A DNA stretch of 64,000 bases from Pseudochrobactrum saccharolyticum. Its GTDB lineage: Bacteria > Pseudomonadota > Alphaproteobacteria > Rhizobiales > Rhizobiaceae. The notes beneath the pieces were generated by a model. The model was given only the letters and a program-made list of their open reading frames with translations. It was not told where the DNA came from and ran no database searches. The position numbers were made by a program, and so were the translations under genes. Below, piece after piece: positions 41,422 through 49,488 of this stretch. The first letter of the stretch is position 1. The number at the start of each line of letters is the position of its first letter. The DNA is taken from contig NZ_VZPG01000003.1 in assembly GCF_008801715.1 (NCBI RefSeq), forward strand, positions 124,001 through 188,000, given 5' to 3'.

Positions 41422-41672
41422 GCCAGCCCTCCGGTGAAGCCGGACATCTCATCCAGCCGAACCATGGCCATACGCATCTGACCTTTGCAGCCCCGTGCCT
41501 TGCATCGTGCGCGTTTCTCAATCTCATCCAGGTAGAGCTGTTCACGGCCTTTGGCTGTGCAGATTGTGGCCTTATTAATGTAAACAAGCCTGCTGCATTT
41601 CTTGCAGATCATTTCCAGCTTTTGAGTGTCAGATAAATCACTGACCCTGTAGTTTGTTTTCCAGTTGCCCAT
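41418..41672 (-). CDS. Small zinc-ribbon-like protein in polymerase operon
   Basis: An 84-residue protein with two CxxC-type pairs: CKKCSRL near residue 23 and CKARGCKGQ near 57, which looks like a zinc ribbon. It overlaps the polymerase stop by one base and the next small gene by four. The three genes form one unit under the LexA box at 43013-43027. A DNA-binding helper of the polymerase is a guess. Confidence 0.75.
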   Translation of the reverse strand: MGNWKTNYRVSDLSDTQKLEMICKKCSRLVYINKATICTAKGREQLYLDEIEKRARCKARGCKGQMRMAMVRLDEMSGFTGGLA

Positions 41673-42946
41673 TAGTAGAAGTCCTCCGCAGAGGGGATGC
41701 GCACATAACTGATCTTACCGCCGACATGGCCACCCGCTGGCGGCTTCCATTCACCCATGTGAACAATCGTGCTGGAATATTTGGAATTGAGCGCATCCAT
41801 AGCGCCATTGGCTCTTTCCCATTTCTGCCGCATCGCATCATCATTGTTGAAGATATCCAGCTGACGGGCATTGGCCTCGCTCAAATCCATCAGGGTAACA
41901 CCGACACGGAAAATGGTTGTGCGTCTCGGCAGTTCTCTCCGTGCGCATTCCCAAAGCGCTGTATGCGCCGTCATAATGGCTTGCTCATCATTCACGGTCG
42001 GCATTTTGATCGTGCGGAACCATGAGCCGCCATCAATTGCCATCCAGAGCCACAAGCCGCTGGCATAGTATTCCTCGCGCCGCAATCGCCTGCCAGCCTT
42101 GACCAAGAGCAAACGGGCAATCTCATAGGCTCCGTTGATACTACGGCTCTCCGGCGGCAATACACGAGCATGGCCATACATGCCACGCTTCTGCGACATG
42201 GCCTGAATGTCGTAGCCGTGCAGCGCCATCCACAGCCGTTCACCATTCACACTTCGCCAGATTTTGCGCATATGTTTTGGCTGCAGATTGTAGAGCTGCT
42301 CAGTTGTGATCACTTGACTATGAGCAAGCCGCATTTTCATGCTGTGGCCAACGCCCGGAACATCTTCCAACTTCACCTTAAACAGCGGCTCCGGCATCAT
42401 ATGCGGGTGCCAGATTGCTAAACCATTGCCATACTGACCAACCTTCTTGCTGGCGTCCTTACCAGCTTTACAGGCCATCTTTGCCAGCTGCCGGTTGGCT
42501 GCGAAGCCGATTGAACTTGTGATGTATGGCCCGATATTCTGTCCAATTCTCTGCTTGATCTGAAGTGCCAAGCCTTCCGGATCTCTCCGCCCGCGCTCAT
42601 CCAAAATGCAGGTTAACTCATCAATGCTCTTAGCCGTATCAATCGGGATAACCGTTTCAATCTCGCAGAGCAGGGCGTTATGGGCGCGGCGATACAGGTC
42701 TGGTTTCTGCCCGACCAAAATCAGGTCCGGACAGAGTGCTTTGGCATCCTTAATCTTCATGACGTTTTTGACGCCATAGGCTTTCGCTTCTTTTGAACAG
42801 GCGATTACGGCCGTACGATCTGTGCCTTCGAATGGCACAACGCCAACAGGCCGACCACGCAGGCGCTTATCGCATTGCTGTTCTACACTCGCAAAAAAGC
42901 CGTCAAAGTCGAGGTAGAGACGTTCAATTGTTTCTGGCTTACGCAT
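41672..42946 (-). CDS. Y-family translesion DNA polymerase (UmuC/DinB-like)
   Basis: A 424-residue polymerase. The catalytic motif YLDFDGFFASVEQ has Asp13 and Asp15, and SIDE at 107-110 supplies Asp109 and Glu110. The ITSSIGFAANRQLAKMACKAGKDA segment and VPGVGHSMKMRLA (HhH) confirm the fold. It copies past damaged bases. A LexA box lies upstream, so it is SOS-controlled. It lacks a clear beta-clamp tail that I can identify. Two small Cys-rich proteins follow in the operon. Such genes occur on plasmids and phages of Alphaproteobacteria. Confidence 0.92.
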   Translation of the reverse strand: MRKPETIERLYLDFDGFFASVEQQCDKRLRGRPVGVVPFEGTDRTAVIACSKEAKAYGVKNVMKIKDAKALCPDLILVGQKPDLYRRAHNALLCEIETVIPIDTAKSIDELTCILDERGRRDPEGLALQIKQRIGQNIGPYITSSIGFAANRQLAKMACKAGKDASKKVGQYGNGLAIWHPHMMPEPLFKVKLEDVPGVGHSMKMRLAHSQVITTEQLYNLQPKHMRKIWRSVNGERLWMALHGYDIQAMSQKRGMYGHARVLPPESRSINGAYEIARLLLVKAGRRLRREEYYASGLWLWMAIDGGSWFRTIKMPTVNDEQAIMTAHTALWECARRELPRRTTIFRVGVTLMDLSEANARQLDIFNNDDAMRQKWERANGAMDALNSKYSSTIVHMGEWKPPAGGHVGGKISYVRIPSAEDFY

Positions 42947-43012
42947 GGCACAACAAATCCGTGGCGCAAACGAGTGCGCAAAAGGTCGGTAAGTTTTTAA
43001 AAATTCAATTCT

Positions 43013-43027
43013 GTTCTACAAATGTTC
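43013..43027 (-). promoter_or_regulatory. LexA (SOS) box of alphaproteobacterial type
   Basis: GTTC (43013-43016), 7 bases, GTTC (43024-43027) is the direct-repeat LexA site of Alphaproteobacteria. It lies 67 bases before the polymerase start, in the polymerase-integrase divergent gap. Confidence 0.8.
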
Positions 43028-43171
43028 TCAATCTTAAGAAGAGTCAAGACAGATTCTAAACAGCTAATAGACGTTGTGAATTACGGGAGTAACGTCTGTT
43101 TAAGCGTCCCATATTCGAATTGATAGGCGCCTTCTGTTGCATACATTCTGCGTGTCAAATAGCGTGTAACC

Positions 43172-44368
43172 ATGGCTTTACGAAAACGAACATTACCATC
43201 CGGGAAGAACGCCTGGCTTGCCGAGTACCGCGACGGTGAAGGCAAGCGGAGGTTTAAGCAATTCACTCGGAAAAAGGATGCCGATGACTTCCTTTTGACC
43301 GTTCGTGGTGAGGTTCGTCATGGTACGCACGTTGCTGAATCTGAAAGTGTTACTGTTCAGAAGGCTGGCGAATTATGGCTGTCTGCAGTTGATGCGCGCG
43401 GGCTTGAGCGCTCTACGGCTAATCAGTATGCGCAGCATGTAAATCTGCATATTTCTCCATTTATCGGCGCTACCAAACTTTCGAAATTAAATATCGCTGC
43501 GGTACGCGCATTCGAAGATAGATTGCGTGATGAGGGTCGTTCTCCTGCAATGGTTCGAAAGATATTGGTGAGCCTCGGCTCATTGTTGTCAGACGCACAG
43601 GATCGGGGTTTAGTTGCTCGCAATGTTGTGCGTGAAAAATCAAAAACTCGTAGTTCCGGTACGGATCGCCGTATTGAAAAACGAAAGAAAGGCAAGCTGA
43701 AGGTCGGGGTGGACATTCCAACCACAGAGGAGATCCGGTCAATCGTCATGGCACTTGAAGGCAGGTGGCGACCTTTGTTTTTGATGGCAATCTTCGCTGG
43801 GTTGCGAGCGTCTGAGTTGCGAGGCTTACGGTGGAGTGATGTTAATCTGAAGAAAGGTGAGGTGCATGTAAGCCAACGTGCAGACCGGTTTAATGAAATC
43901 GGTGCTCCCAAATCTGAGGCAGGCGAACGAACCATTCCTGTGCCACCAATTGTAATTGATGCAATGAAAGAATGGAAAAAAGAATGCCCGCACGGAGTAT
44001 TAAATCTATGCTTCCCAACGGGGGCTGGAACGGTCGAAAGTTTAGCGAACATTCGTCGACGCGGCTGGGCGCCAACGCAAATTAAGGCTGGCGTTGTTCT
44101 TAACACCGGTAAACTCGATGAGGATGGGCGGCCGATATTGGAAGCAAAATATTCTGGTCTGCATAGCACGCGTCATTTCTTTGCTTCATGGCTGATCAAT
44201 CGCAAAGAGGATGGCGGCCTTGGTATGCCGTTAAAAGTGGTTCAATCACGAATGGGGCATGCAACAATCAATGTTACGGCTGACGTATATGGACACCTAT
44301 TCCCATCTGATAACGCAACTGACGAACTGGCATTAGCTCAAAATGCATTGCTTAGAGGTGCAACATAA
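43172..44368 (+). CDS. int: Site-specific tyrosine recombinase (phage/island integrase)
   Basis: A 398-residue integrase. The N-terminal arm-binding part (RTLPSGKNAWLAEYRDGEGK) and SAM-like core domain precede the catalytic domain. Catalytic residues are Arg212 (AGLRASELRGL), His331 and Arg334 (LHSTRHFFASW), His363 (RMGHATINVT) and Tyr373 (ADVYGHLF). It ends 46 bases before the tRNA-Phe fragment, which is the expected attachment site. No excisionase is seen in this window. Confidence 0.95.
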   Translation: MALRKRTLPSGKNAWLAEYRDGEGKRRFKQFTRKKDADDFLLTVRGEVRHGTHVAESESVTVQKAGELWLSAVDARGLERSTANQYAQHVNLHISPFIGATKLSKLNIAAVRAFEDRLRDEGRSPAMVRKILVSLGSLLSDAQDRGLVARNVVREKSKTRSSGTDRRIEKRKKGKLKVGVDIPTTEEIRSIVMALEGRWRPLFLMAIFAGLRASELRGLRWSDVNLKKGEVHVSQRADRFNEIGAPKSEAGERTIPVPPIVIDAMKEWKKECPHGVLNLCFPTGAGTVESLANIRRRGWAPTQIKAGVVLNTGKLDEDGRPILEAKYSGLHSTRHFFASWLINRKEDGGLGMPLKVVQSRMGHATINVTADVYGHLFPSDNATDELALAQNALLRGAT

Positions 44369-44414
44369 CGTAACATATTTATAAAATTATTGTTTAAAAA
44401 CAATGATTCAAATA

Positions 44415-44462
44415 GGATTGAAAATCCGCGTGTCGGCGGTTCAAATCCGTCTCCGGGCACCA
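44415..44462 (+). other. Attachment site: 3' fragment of tRNA-Phe(GAA)
   Basis: The sequence matches the anticodon-to-CCA part of tRNA-Phe: TT GAA AA (anticodon GAA), then the variable loop, the T arm with loop TTCAAAT (stem GGCGG / CCGTC), acceptor strand TCCGGGC, A and CCA at 44460-44462. The bases left of 44415 no longer fit a tRNA, so only about 48 bases remain. This is the typical target of tyrosine integrases and marks the right end of the element. The full tRNA must lie at the other end, outside the window. Confidence 0.85.
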
Positions 44463-44535
44463 CTCTTATTTCTCACTACTTAGCTTTGAACTTCTTTAAT
44501 TACCGCTTTGTCGTTTGTTTTGGCTTTATGTGAAA

Positions 44536-45048
44536 TCAGTGCGGTATTTTTCCGCTGAGTGATTTGTAACACGCGATCAGCTCATGCATGGCCGCTTCCG
44601 GCAGTGCAGATTTAAAATAATAAGGGCCGATTTGCAGCTTTTTTGCTGTTGAGATCAGTTTGATCCAGTCCGCTTCCCCGTTCAGCTCAACCGTTAATGT
44701 ACCGGCGAGGGGCATGACTTCGGCTTTGATTTCGCGATCATTGATAAAAACCGGATAGCGGCCGGTATTTTCCGGAAATTCCTGAACGACTGACAGCATA
44801 GCCGATAAACGCGGTTGTTTCTGGTCCGGTGTTGCTTTGACAACCACCATTGAAAACTCGCTCTGCTCTGTGCCTTTCAGAGAGATAAAACAGGAGCATT
44901 GTGCTGTTTGCAACGTCCATGCTTCTATCTGCTTTTCAGACAAAGCATGATCTCCGTCTTCTGCGCTGCACATTTCCGGTTCTGGCGGTTTGGGAACCGA
45001 AAAATATAATGTCCACAGAATGATGACGGAGAATGTTGAGAGCATCAC
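44536..45048 (-). CDS. Probable membrane-anchored or exported protein, unrecognised
   Basis: A 170-residue protein. The N-terminal MMLSTFSVIILWTLYFSV looks like a signal anchor, followed by a Pro-rich stretch with PKPPEPEMC. The C-terminal domain has a plain alpha/beta look (RYPVFINDREIKAEVMPL, LQIGPYYFKSALPEAAMHELIACY). It is the first chromosomal gene after the attachment site. I do not recognise a family. Confidence 0.65.
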   Translation of the reverse strand: MMLSTFSVIILWTLYFSVPKPPEPEMCSAEDGDHALSEKQIEAWTLQTAQCSCFISLKGTEQSEFSMVVVKATPDQKQPRLSAMLSVVQEFPENTGRYPVFINDREIKAEVMPLAGTLTVELNGEADWIKLISTAKKLQIGPYYFKSALPEAAMHELIACYKSLSGKIPH

Positions 45049-45094
45049 TTATCCGAAAATATCCCGCTGATGTGTTTGAAGCGGCAGGAACACT

Positions 45095-45249
45095 TCAAGC
45101 TGTCAGCAGCAGCGTAATCAACGCAATTGCGGCAGAGGAATAACCGCCCAATAATATTCTCTGCGCAATTTTCCTGTACTGACCGACAGGGCAATAAGCA
45201 TCGCGACAACAATCGGAATAACGATAAACACAATATCAGTCAGTGACAT
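45095..45249 (-). pseudogene. Tiny two-span membrane protein with apparent frameshift
   Basis: From ATG 45249 the frame reads MSLTDIVFIVIPIVVAMLIA and then STGK, one membrane helix, ending after 43 residues at 45118. In the -1 frame the DNA goes on with RILLGGYSSAAIALITLLLT and stops at 45095, a second helix. A missing base near a run of four A around 45165-45175 would join them to about 51 residues. Either the gene is broken, the read has an error, or the short form is real. Confidence 0.4.
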
Positions 45250-45379
45250 GAGATACTCTTCAAAGGATTTGCAATTGCCGGAGCAAGCCAATCCGTAACA
45301 TAAAAAAATGACAAAGCCTTATGAAAATGAAGAGGGGGAGCAAATCTGCTCCCCCTCTTGTTGTTCTGTGGCTGCGTAA

Positions 45380-46891
45380 TCAGGCGACTTCGGCAGCAAG
45401 GCGTTTTTTCTGGCGTGCCCTGCGGGCAAGTACCGCCGGAATAATTGCCACGGCTGCGGCCAGTATCCAGAGGATCAGCGAGATTTTACTCTGGAACAGG
45501 ATGGAGATATCTCCGCCGCTGATGGCCAGTGCATTGCGCAGATTCACTTCCATCATATTGCCGAGCACAAAGCCCAGAATAATCGGCGCCATATCGAAGC
45601 CCGCTTTACGCAGCAGCCAGCCGACCATGCCGATGGCAAGCATCAGCAGCACTGCAAAGACAGATGCATGACTGGAATAGACACCGATAATTGAGAGGAT
45701 GAGGATACCCGGTACCAGAATCCAGTTCGGCAGTGTTAGAAGACGCGCAAATATATTGACGAGCGGCAGGTTGAGTAACAGCAGCAGAATATTGCCGATG
45801 AACAGGGAAGCAATCAGACCGCCTACAATTTCAGGGCGTTCGGCAATCAGCATCGGGCCCGGCTGAATATTATAGAGCATCAACGCACCGAGCATAACGG
45901 CAGTGGTGCCTGATCCCGGTACACCCAGCGTCAGCATTGGCACAAAGGCACCGCAGGCTGTTGCATTATTCGCCGCTTCCGGTGCCGCAAGGCCGCGGAC
46001 ATCGCCTTTGCCGAAAGTACCTTCCGTGTCGGAGATACGTTTTTCAGTTGTATAGGAAACAGCACTGGAAACGGATGCGCCGGTGCCGGGCAAAACGCCG
46101 ACGATGAAGCCGATGAAAGAACCGCGCAATGTTGCGCCGGTTGAGCGCACAACATCACTCCAGCGGGCAAACATACGTCCCATATTGCGGATAACAGTAT
46201 GGCCTTTAGCCTGATTTTCCAGAATGAGTAATGCTTCGGAGATCGAGAAAAGACCAATCACCAGCACAACAAATTCAATACCATCGCCGAGTTCGGGTTC
46301 ATTGAAGGTGAAGCGATAGGCGCCGGAGGTTGCATCGAGACCGACGGTTGCCAGCATCAGGCCGATCACACAGCCGATCAGTGTTTTGGCAGGTTGTGAG
46401 CCGACCATGGAACCGAGTGTGGCAAAGGCAAACACCATCAGTACAAAATATTCGGCCGGACCAAAGCCGATCGCAATACCGGATAGCAGTGGCGCAAAAA
46501 GTGCCAACCCTGTTGCGCCGATCATGCCGCCGACGAATGAGGCCAGTCCGGACAGCATCAGCGCTTCACCGGCACGTCCCTGACGCGCCATCGGATTTCC
46601 GTCCAGCGCAGTCATCACCGCACCGGCATCACCCGGGACATTGAGCAGGATTGAGGAAATACGACCACCATATTCGGCACCGCAATAAATGGCTGCCAGC
46701 AGGATCATCGTGCTTTCCGGCGGCAGACCCATTGTATAGGCAATCGGCAGCAGCAGAGCGATGCCGTTTATGGGGCCGATGGCGGGCAGGGCGCCGACCA
46801 TTGTGCCGATAAAAGCGCCGATCAGGCCGATGAGAAGATTTTGAGTTGTCAGGGCAACGGCAAAACCGTTCCAGAGATAATCAAGATTCAT
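45380..46891 (-). CDS. tctA: Tripartite tricarboxylate transporter, large membrane subunit TctA
   Basis: A 503-residue polytopic protein. NLDYLWNGFAVALTTQNLLIG, then GALPAIGPINGIALLLPIAY and the repeat GVLPGTGASVSSAVSYTTEKR are the two TctA signature loops. About 11-12 spans. It moves tricarboxylates or related acids with sodium or proton. ATG 46891 follows AAGGA; the longer upstream form overlaps tctB. tctB and tctC lie upstream on the same strand. Confidence 0.95.
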   Translation of the reverse strand: MNLDYLWNGFAVALTTQNLLIGLIGAFIGTMVGALPAIGPINGIALLLPIAYTMGLPPESTMILLAAIYCGAEYGGRISSILLNVPGDAGAVMTALDGNPMARQGRAGEALMLSGLASFVGGMIGATGLALFAPLLSGIAIGFGPAEYFVLMVFAFATLGSMVGSQPAKTLIGCVIGLMLATVGLDATSGAYRFTFNEPELGDGIEFVVLVIGLFSISEALLILENQAKGHTVIRNMGRMFARWSDVVRSTGATLRGSFIGFIVGVLPGTGASVSSAVSYTTEKRISDTEGTFGKGDVRGLAAPEAANNATACGAFVPMLTLGVPGSGTTAVMLGALMLYNIQPGPMLIAERPEIVGGLIASLFIGNILLLLLNLPLVNIFARLLTLPNWILVPGILILSIIGVYSSHASVFAVLLMLAIGMVGWLLRKAGFDMAPIILGFVLGNMMEVNLRNALAISGGDISILFQSKISLILWILAAAVAIIPAVLARRARQKKRLAAEVA

Positions 46892-46939
46892 TTGAGAAAT
46901 TCCTTTCGGCGGAAAAATGGCCGGCTGAGATACGGCCAA

Positions 46940-47398
46940 TCAGCCAAAAACAATGCCCTTGGGCAGATAGACTTCGAGCAAATAGGAAAACACAAACCAC
47001 CAAAGCAGGGCTTGTACTGCGCCACCTGCCAGTGCGAATTTCAGCGGTGCGCCAAACAGGGCTGCAATTACGGTAACGATGAAGAAAACGGTCAGCAGAA
47101 ACCCCGCGGTTTCAAGCATGAGCACGGCCACAACCAGTGTCAGGGGCACGGCCAGCACCCGCAGCAATGTGGCTCCGCGCGGAAACTCTTCAGCCTCACC
47201 CGGATTTCTGAGATAAAAGAAACATAGCAGCCCGAGAATGACTGCCAGCATCACCGGCACGACCCTCGGTCCGAGCGGATCTGAAGCAAAAGCATAGTCA
47301 ATGCGACTGCCGCCGATGCCGTAAACCACGGCCAGCACCAGAAAACAGGCCGCATAAATAAGTCCTGTACGTTTTGAATTGACTGAGTTTTCGTACAT
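46940..47398 (-). CDS. tctB: Tripartite tricarboxylate transporter, small membrane subunit TctB
   Basis: A 152-residue protein with four predicted spans (about 12-30, 48-62, 82-100, 105-145) and the DPLGPRVVPVMLAVIL mark of TctB. AGGAGG precedes ATG 47398. It pairs with TctA. The tctC-tctB gap of about 220 bases holds GC-rich inverted repeats, perhaps a stem-loop that lowers expression after tctC, as in other periplasmic-first operons. Confidence 0.92.
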   Translation of the reverse strand: MYENSVNSKRTGLIYAACFLVLAVVYGIGGSRIDYAFASDPLGPRVVPVMLAVILGLLCFFYLRNPGEAEEFPRGATLLRVLAVPLTLVVAVLMLETAGFLLTVFFIVTVIAALFGAPLKFALAGGAVQALLWWFVFSYLLEVYLPKGIVFG

Positions 47399-47619
47399 AA
47401 ATTGCCTCCTGCATCGCCGCCGGTAAGGCGGTTGCCGCATAATTTGTTCATGGCCTTGCGAAAATGCTGCTGCATATCCGGACACAGCCAGAGAAGTTTA
47501 GAAGTGAAACAGATTGGTCCTGCAATACCGGCAAAAGCTCAGGATGCGGGATCAGTCAGGGTGCGGAGCCGCTATGCAGGCGGCACGGAATGGAGGCCGC
47601 GCCACCCGCAAGGTTGCGT

Positions 47620-48591
47620 TTACATACCTGCTTCTTTGGCCAGTGTTTTAAAGCGTGCTACGTCAGCTTTAACCTGATCGTCAAAAGCCTGCCCGATCTG
47701 GGTATAGGCATAAAGGCCGCGGGCTTCACGCTCCTGAGCAAATTCCGGTGTTTCTGCCATTTTGGCAAAAGCATCGACCCACCATTTATAATCGGCGTCG
47801 GAAACATCTTTGCCGACATAGTAACCGCGCCAGACCGGCCAGTCGATTTCAACGCCCTGTTCGCGGGCAGTTGCAACATCTTTAAGATCACCCGGCAGAC
47901 GCTCTGGTGCCATCACCGCAAGAATACGCACTTTGCCTGCGGCATGATGCTTTGACATTTCCGCAGCATCACCGGCGCCGACTTTGACATGGCCGCCTTC
48001 CAGAGCAGTCAGAACTGCGCCGCCGCCTTCAAGCGCGACATAGCGCATTTGTTTCGGATCCTGACCGGCATTTTTGGCCAGCAGGGAACCCTTCATCCAG
48101 TCCTGCGATCCGACCGCACCGCCGCCGGCAATGGCAAAGTCAGAAGGATTTTCCTTATAGGCTGCAATCAGTTCCTGAAGGTTTTTGTAAGGGGAATCTG
48201 CCGCCACAACCAGCACGCCGTAATCTGTGCCGAGAGCACCAAGCCAGCGGACGGCACTTTCATCATATTTACCAAATTTGCCCTGTGCGATCAGCAGCGC
48301 CGAGCCGGTGGAGGCTGCTGCGATCATATTATTATCGGCTGCGCGTTTGCCGATGACATGATTATAAGCAACTGCGCCGACGCCGCCTTCCATATAGGTG
48401 ACAGCCATTGGTTTATTGATTGTTTTTGTCGCCAGCAGTGCATTTGCTGCCAGACGGCAGGTCAGATCAAAACCGCCGCCTGGCTTCGCCCCCGCGAGAC
48501 ATTCCGGTTTTGACGGTTCGGCCTGAGCACTTGCTCCCGCAGTGAAAGCCACTCCGGCAACGGCCAATGCACCGATAAATAGATGTTTCAT
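47620..48591 (-). CDS. tctC: Tripartite tricarboxylate transporter, periplasmic binding protein TctC
   Basis: A 323-residue Bug-family binding protein. The signal peptide runs to about residue 22 (AGVAFTAGASAQA). Body marks are CLAGAKPGGGFDLTCRL, where the PGGGFD loop contacts the acid ligand, VTYMEGGVGAVAYNHV, and LEGGGAVLTALEGGHVKVG. The ligand is probably citrate or another carboxylate, not shown by sequence. It is divergent from the tctDE pair. Confidence 0.93.
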   Translation of the reverse strand: MKHLFIGALAVAGVAFTAGASAQAEPSKPECLAGAKPGGGFDLTCRLAANALLATKTINKPMAVTYMEGGVGAVAYNHVIGKRAADNNMIAAASTGSALLIAQGKFGKYDESAVRWLGALGTDYGVLVVAADSPYKNLQELIAAYKENPSDFAIAGGGAVGSQDWMKGSLLAKNAGQDPKQMRYVALEGGGAVLTALEGGHVKVGAGDAAEMSKHHAAGKVRILAVMAPERLPGDLKDVATAREQGVEIDWPVWRGYYVGKDVSDADYKWWVDAFAKMAETPEFAQEREARGLYAYTQIGQAFDDQVKADVARFKTLAKEAGM

Positions 48592-48688
48592 ATGCGCTCC
48601 CTCTCATCCGCTCTGCTGGCGGTTCCTCGCAATATCTGAACGACAACCGGCAGTTTTACATCGCGGTGTGAAGACCGCAGTAACCGGC

Positions 48689-48716
48689 ATCACAGACATT
48701 CCTCCCAGTCTGTGAT
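48689..48716. promoter_or_regulatory. Inverted repeat in the tctC-tctD divergent region
   Basis: ATCACAGAC and GTCTGTGAT form a perfect 9-base inverted repeat with 10 bases between. It lies about midway between the divergent tctC and response-regulator genes. It may be an operator for the response regulator, or a hairpin of the tctC leader. Confidence 0.45.
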
Positions 48717-48813
48717 CGGGCGAAACTTCCATATGAACCTGTCATGAGACTGTCACCGAAAATAGATTTTCTCGTTCTTGTGCGCTGCGCTTTTCTCATG
48801 TTAACTCGGTATT

Positions 48814-49488
48814 ATGCGCATTCTTTTGGTGGAAGACACAACTGACGTCGGGGAGGCAATCAGCCAGCGCCTGCAAAAAACCGGTCACCTGATTGACTGG
48901 CAAACAGACGGCGCTGTGGCTGCAGAAATTCTCGGCTTTACCGAATATGATCTGGTTATTCTCGACGTTATGCTGCCCGGCATGAACGGTTTCGAGATAC
49001 TGAAACATATCCGTAAGACCGGTAATATGACACCGGTGCTGATTTTGACGGCGCGCTCCGAGGTTGAAGACCGTGTTGGTGCGCTGGATATCGGCGCGGA
49101 TGATTATCTGGTGAAACCTTTTGATTTTCGTGAGCTTGAAGCGCGTATCAGGGTGCTGTTACGTCGTAAAAATGGCGGCGCCACCAATCTTATCACCTGC
49201 GGTGACCTTATTCTTGATCGGCAAAGCCGTTCGGTCTCGGTGGGTACAAAAGAAATTCAGCTGAAAAGGCGTGAAATCGCAATATTGGAATTGCTGCTCT
49301 CAAGGCCGGGGCGGTTGTTCAGTAAGGGTGAGCTGATGGATCATCTCTACGGTTTTGATGAAGAGGTAAACAGCAATGCTGTTGAGCTTTATATCAGCCG
49401 TCTGAGAAAAAAGATCGAGGGCGCGCGCGTCAGGATCATTACACAGCGTGGCATCGGCTACCAGATGGTCGCAGATAATGGCACGTGA
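48814..49488 (+). CDS. tctD: OmpR-family response regulator, TctD-like
   Basis: A 224-residue regulator. The receiver domain has acidic Glu7-Asp8, the phosphoacceptor Asp51 (LVILDVMLPGMNGFE) and Lys in DYLVKPFD near 104. The winged-helix DNA-binding domain ends with NAVELYISRLRKKIEG and TQRGIGYQMV. The divergent tctC gene and the adjoining TctE-like kinase support TctD function, activation of tricarboxylate uptake. The kinase start overlaps its 3' end by 11 bases. Confidence 0.88.
   Translation: MRILLVEDTTDVGEAISQRLQKTGHLIDWQTDGAVAAEILGFTEYDLVILDVMLPGMNGFEILKHIRKTGNMTPVLILTARSEVEDRVGALDIGADDYLVKPFDFRELEARIRVLLRRKNGGATNLITCGDLILDRQSRSVSVGTKEIQLKRREIAILELLLSRPGRLFSKGELMDHLYGFDEEVNSNAVELYISRLRKKIEGARVRIITQRGIGYQMVADNGT

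Noticed and set aside
44401-44462. A complete tRNA gene after the integrase
   Set aside because: Only the anticodon loop and 3' part fit; the D arm and acceptor 5' strand are missing, so it is an attachment-site fragment.
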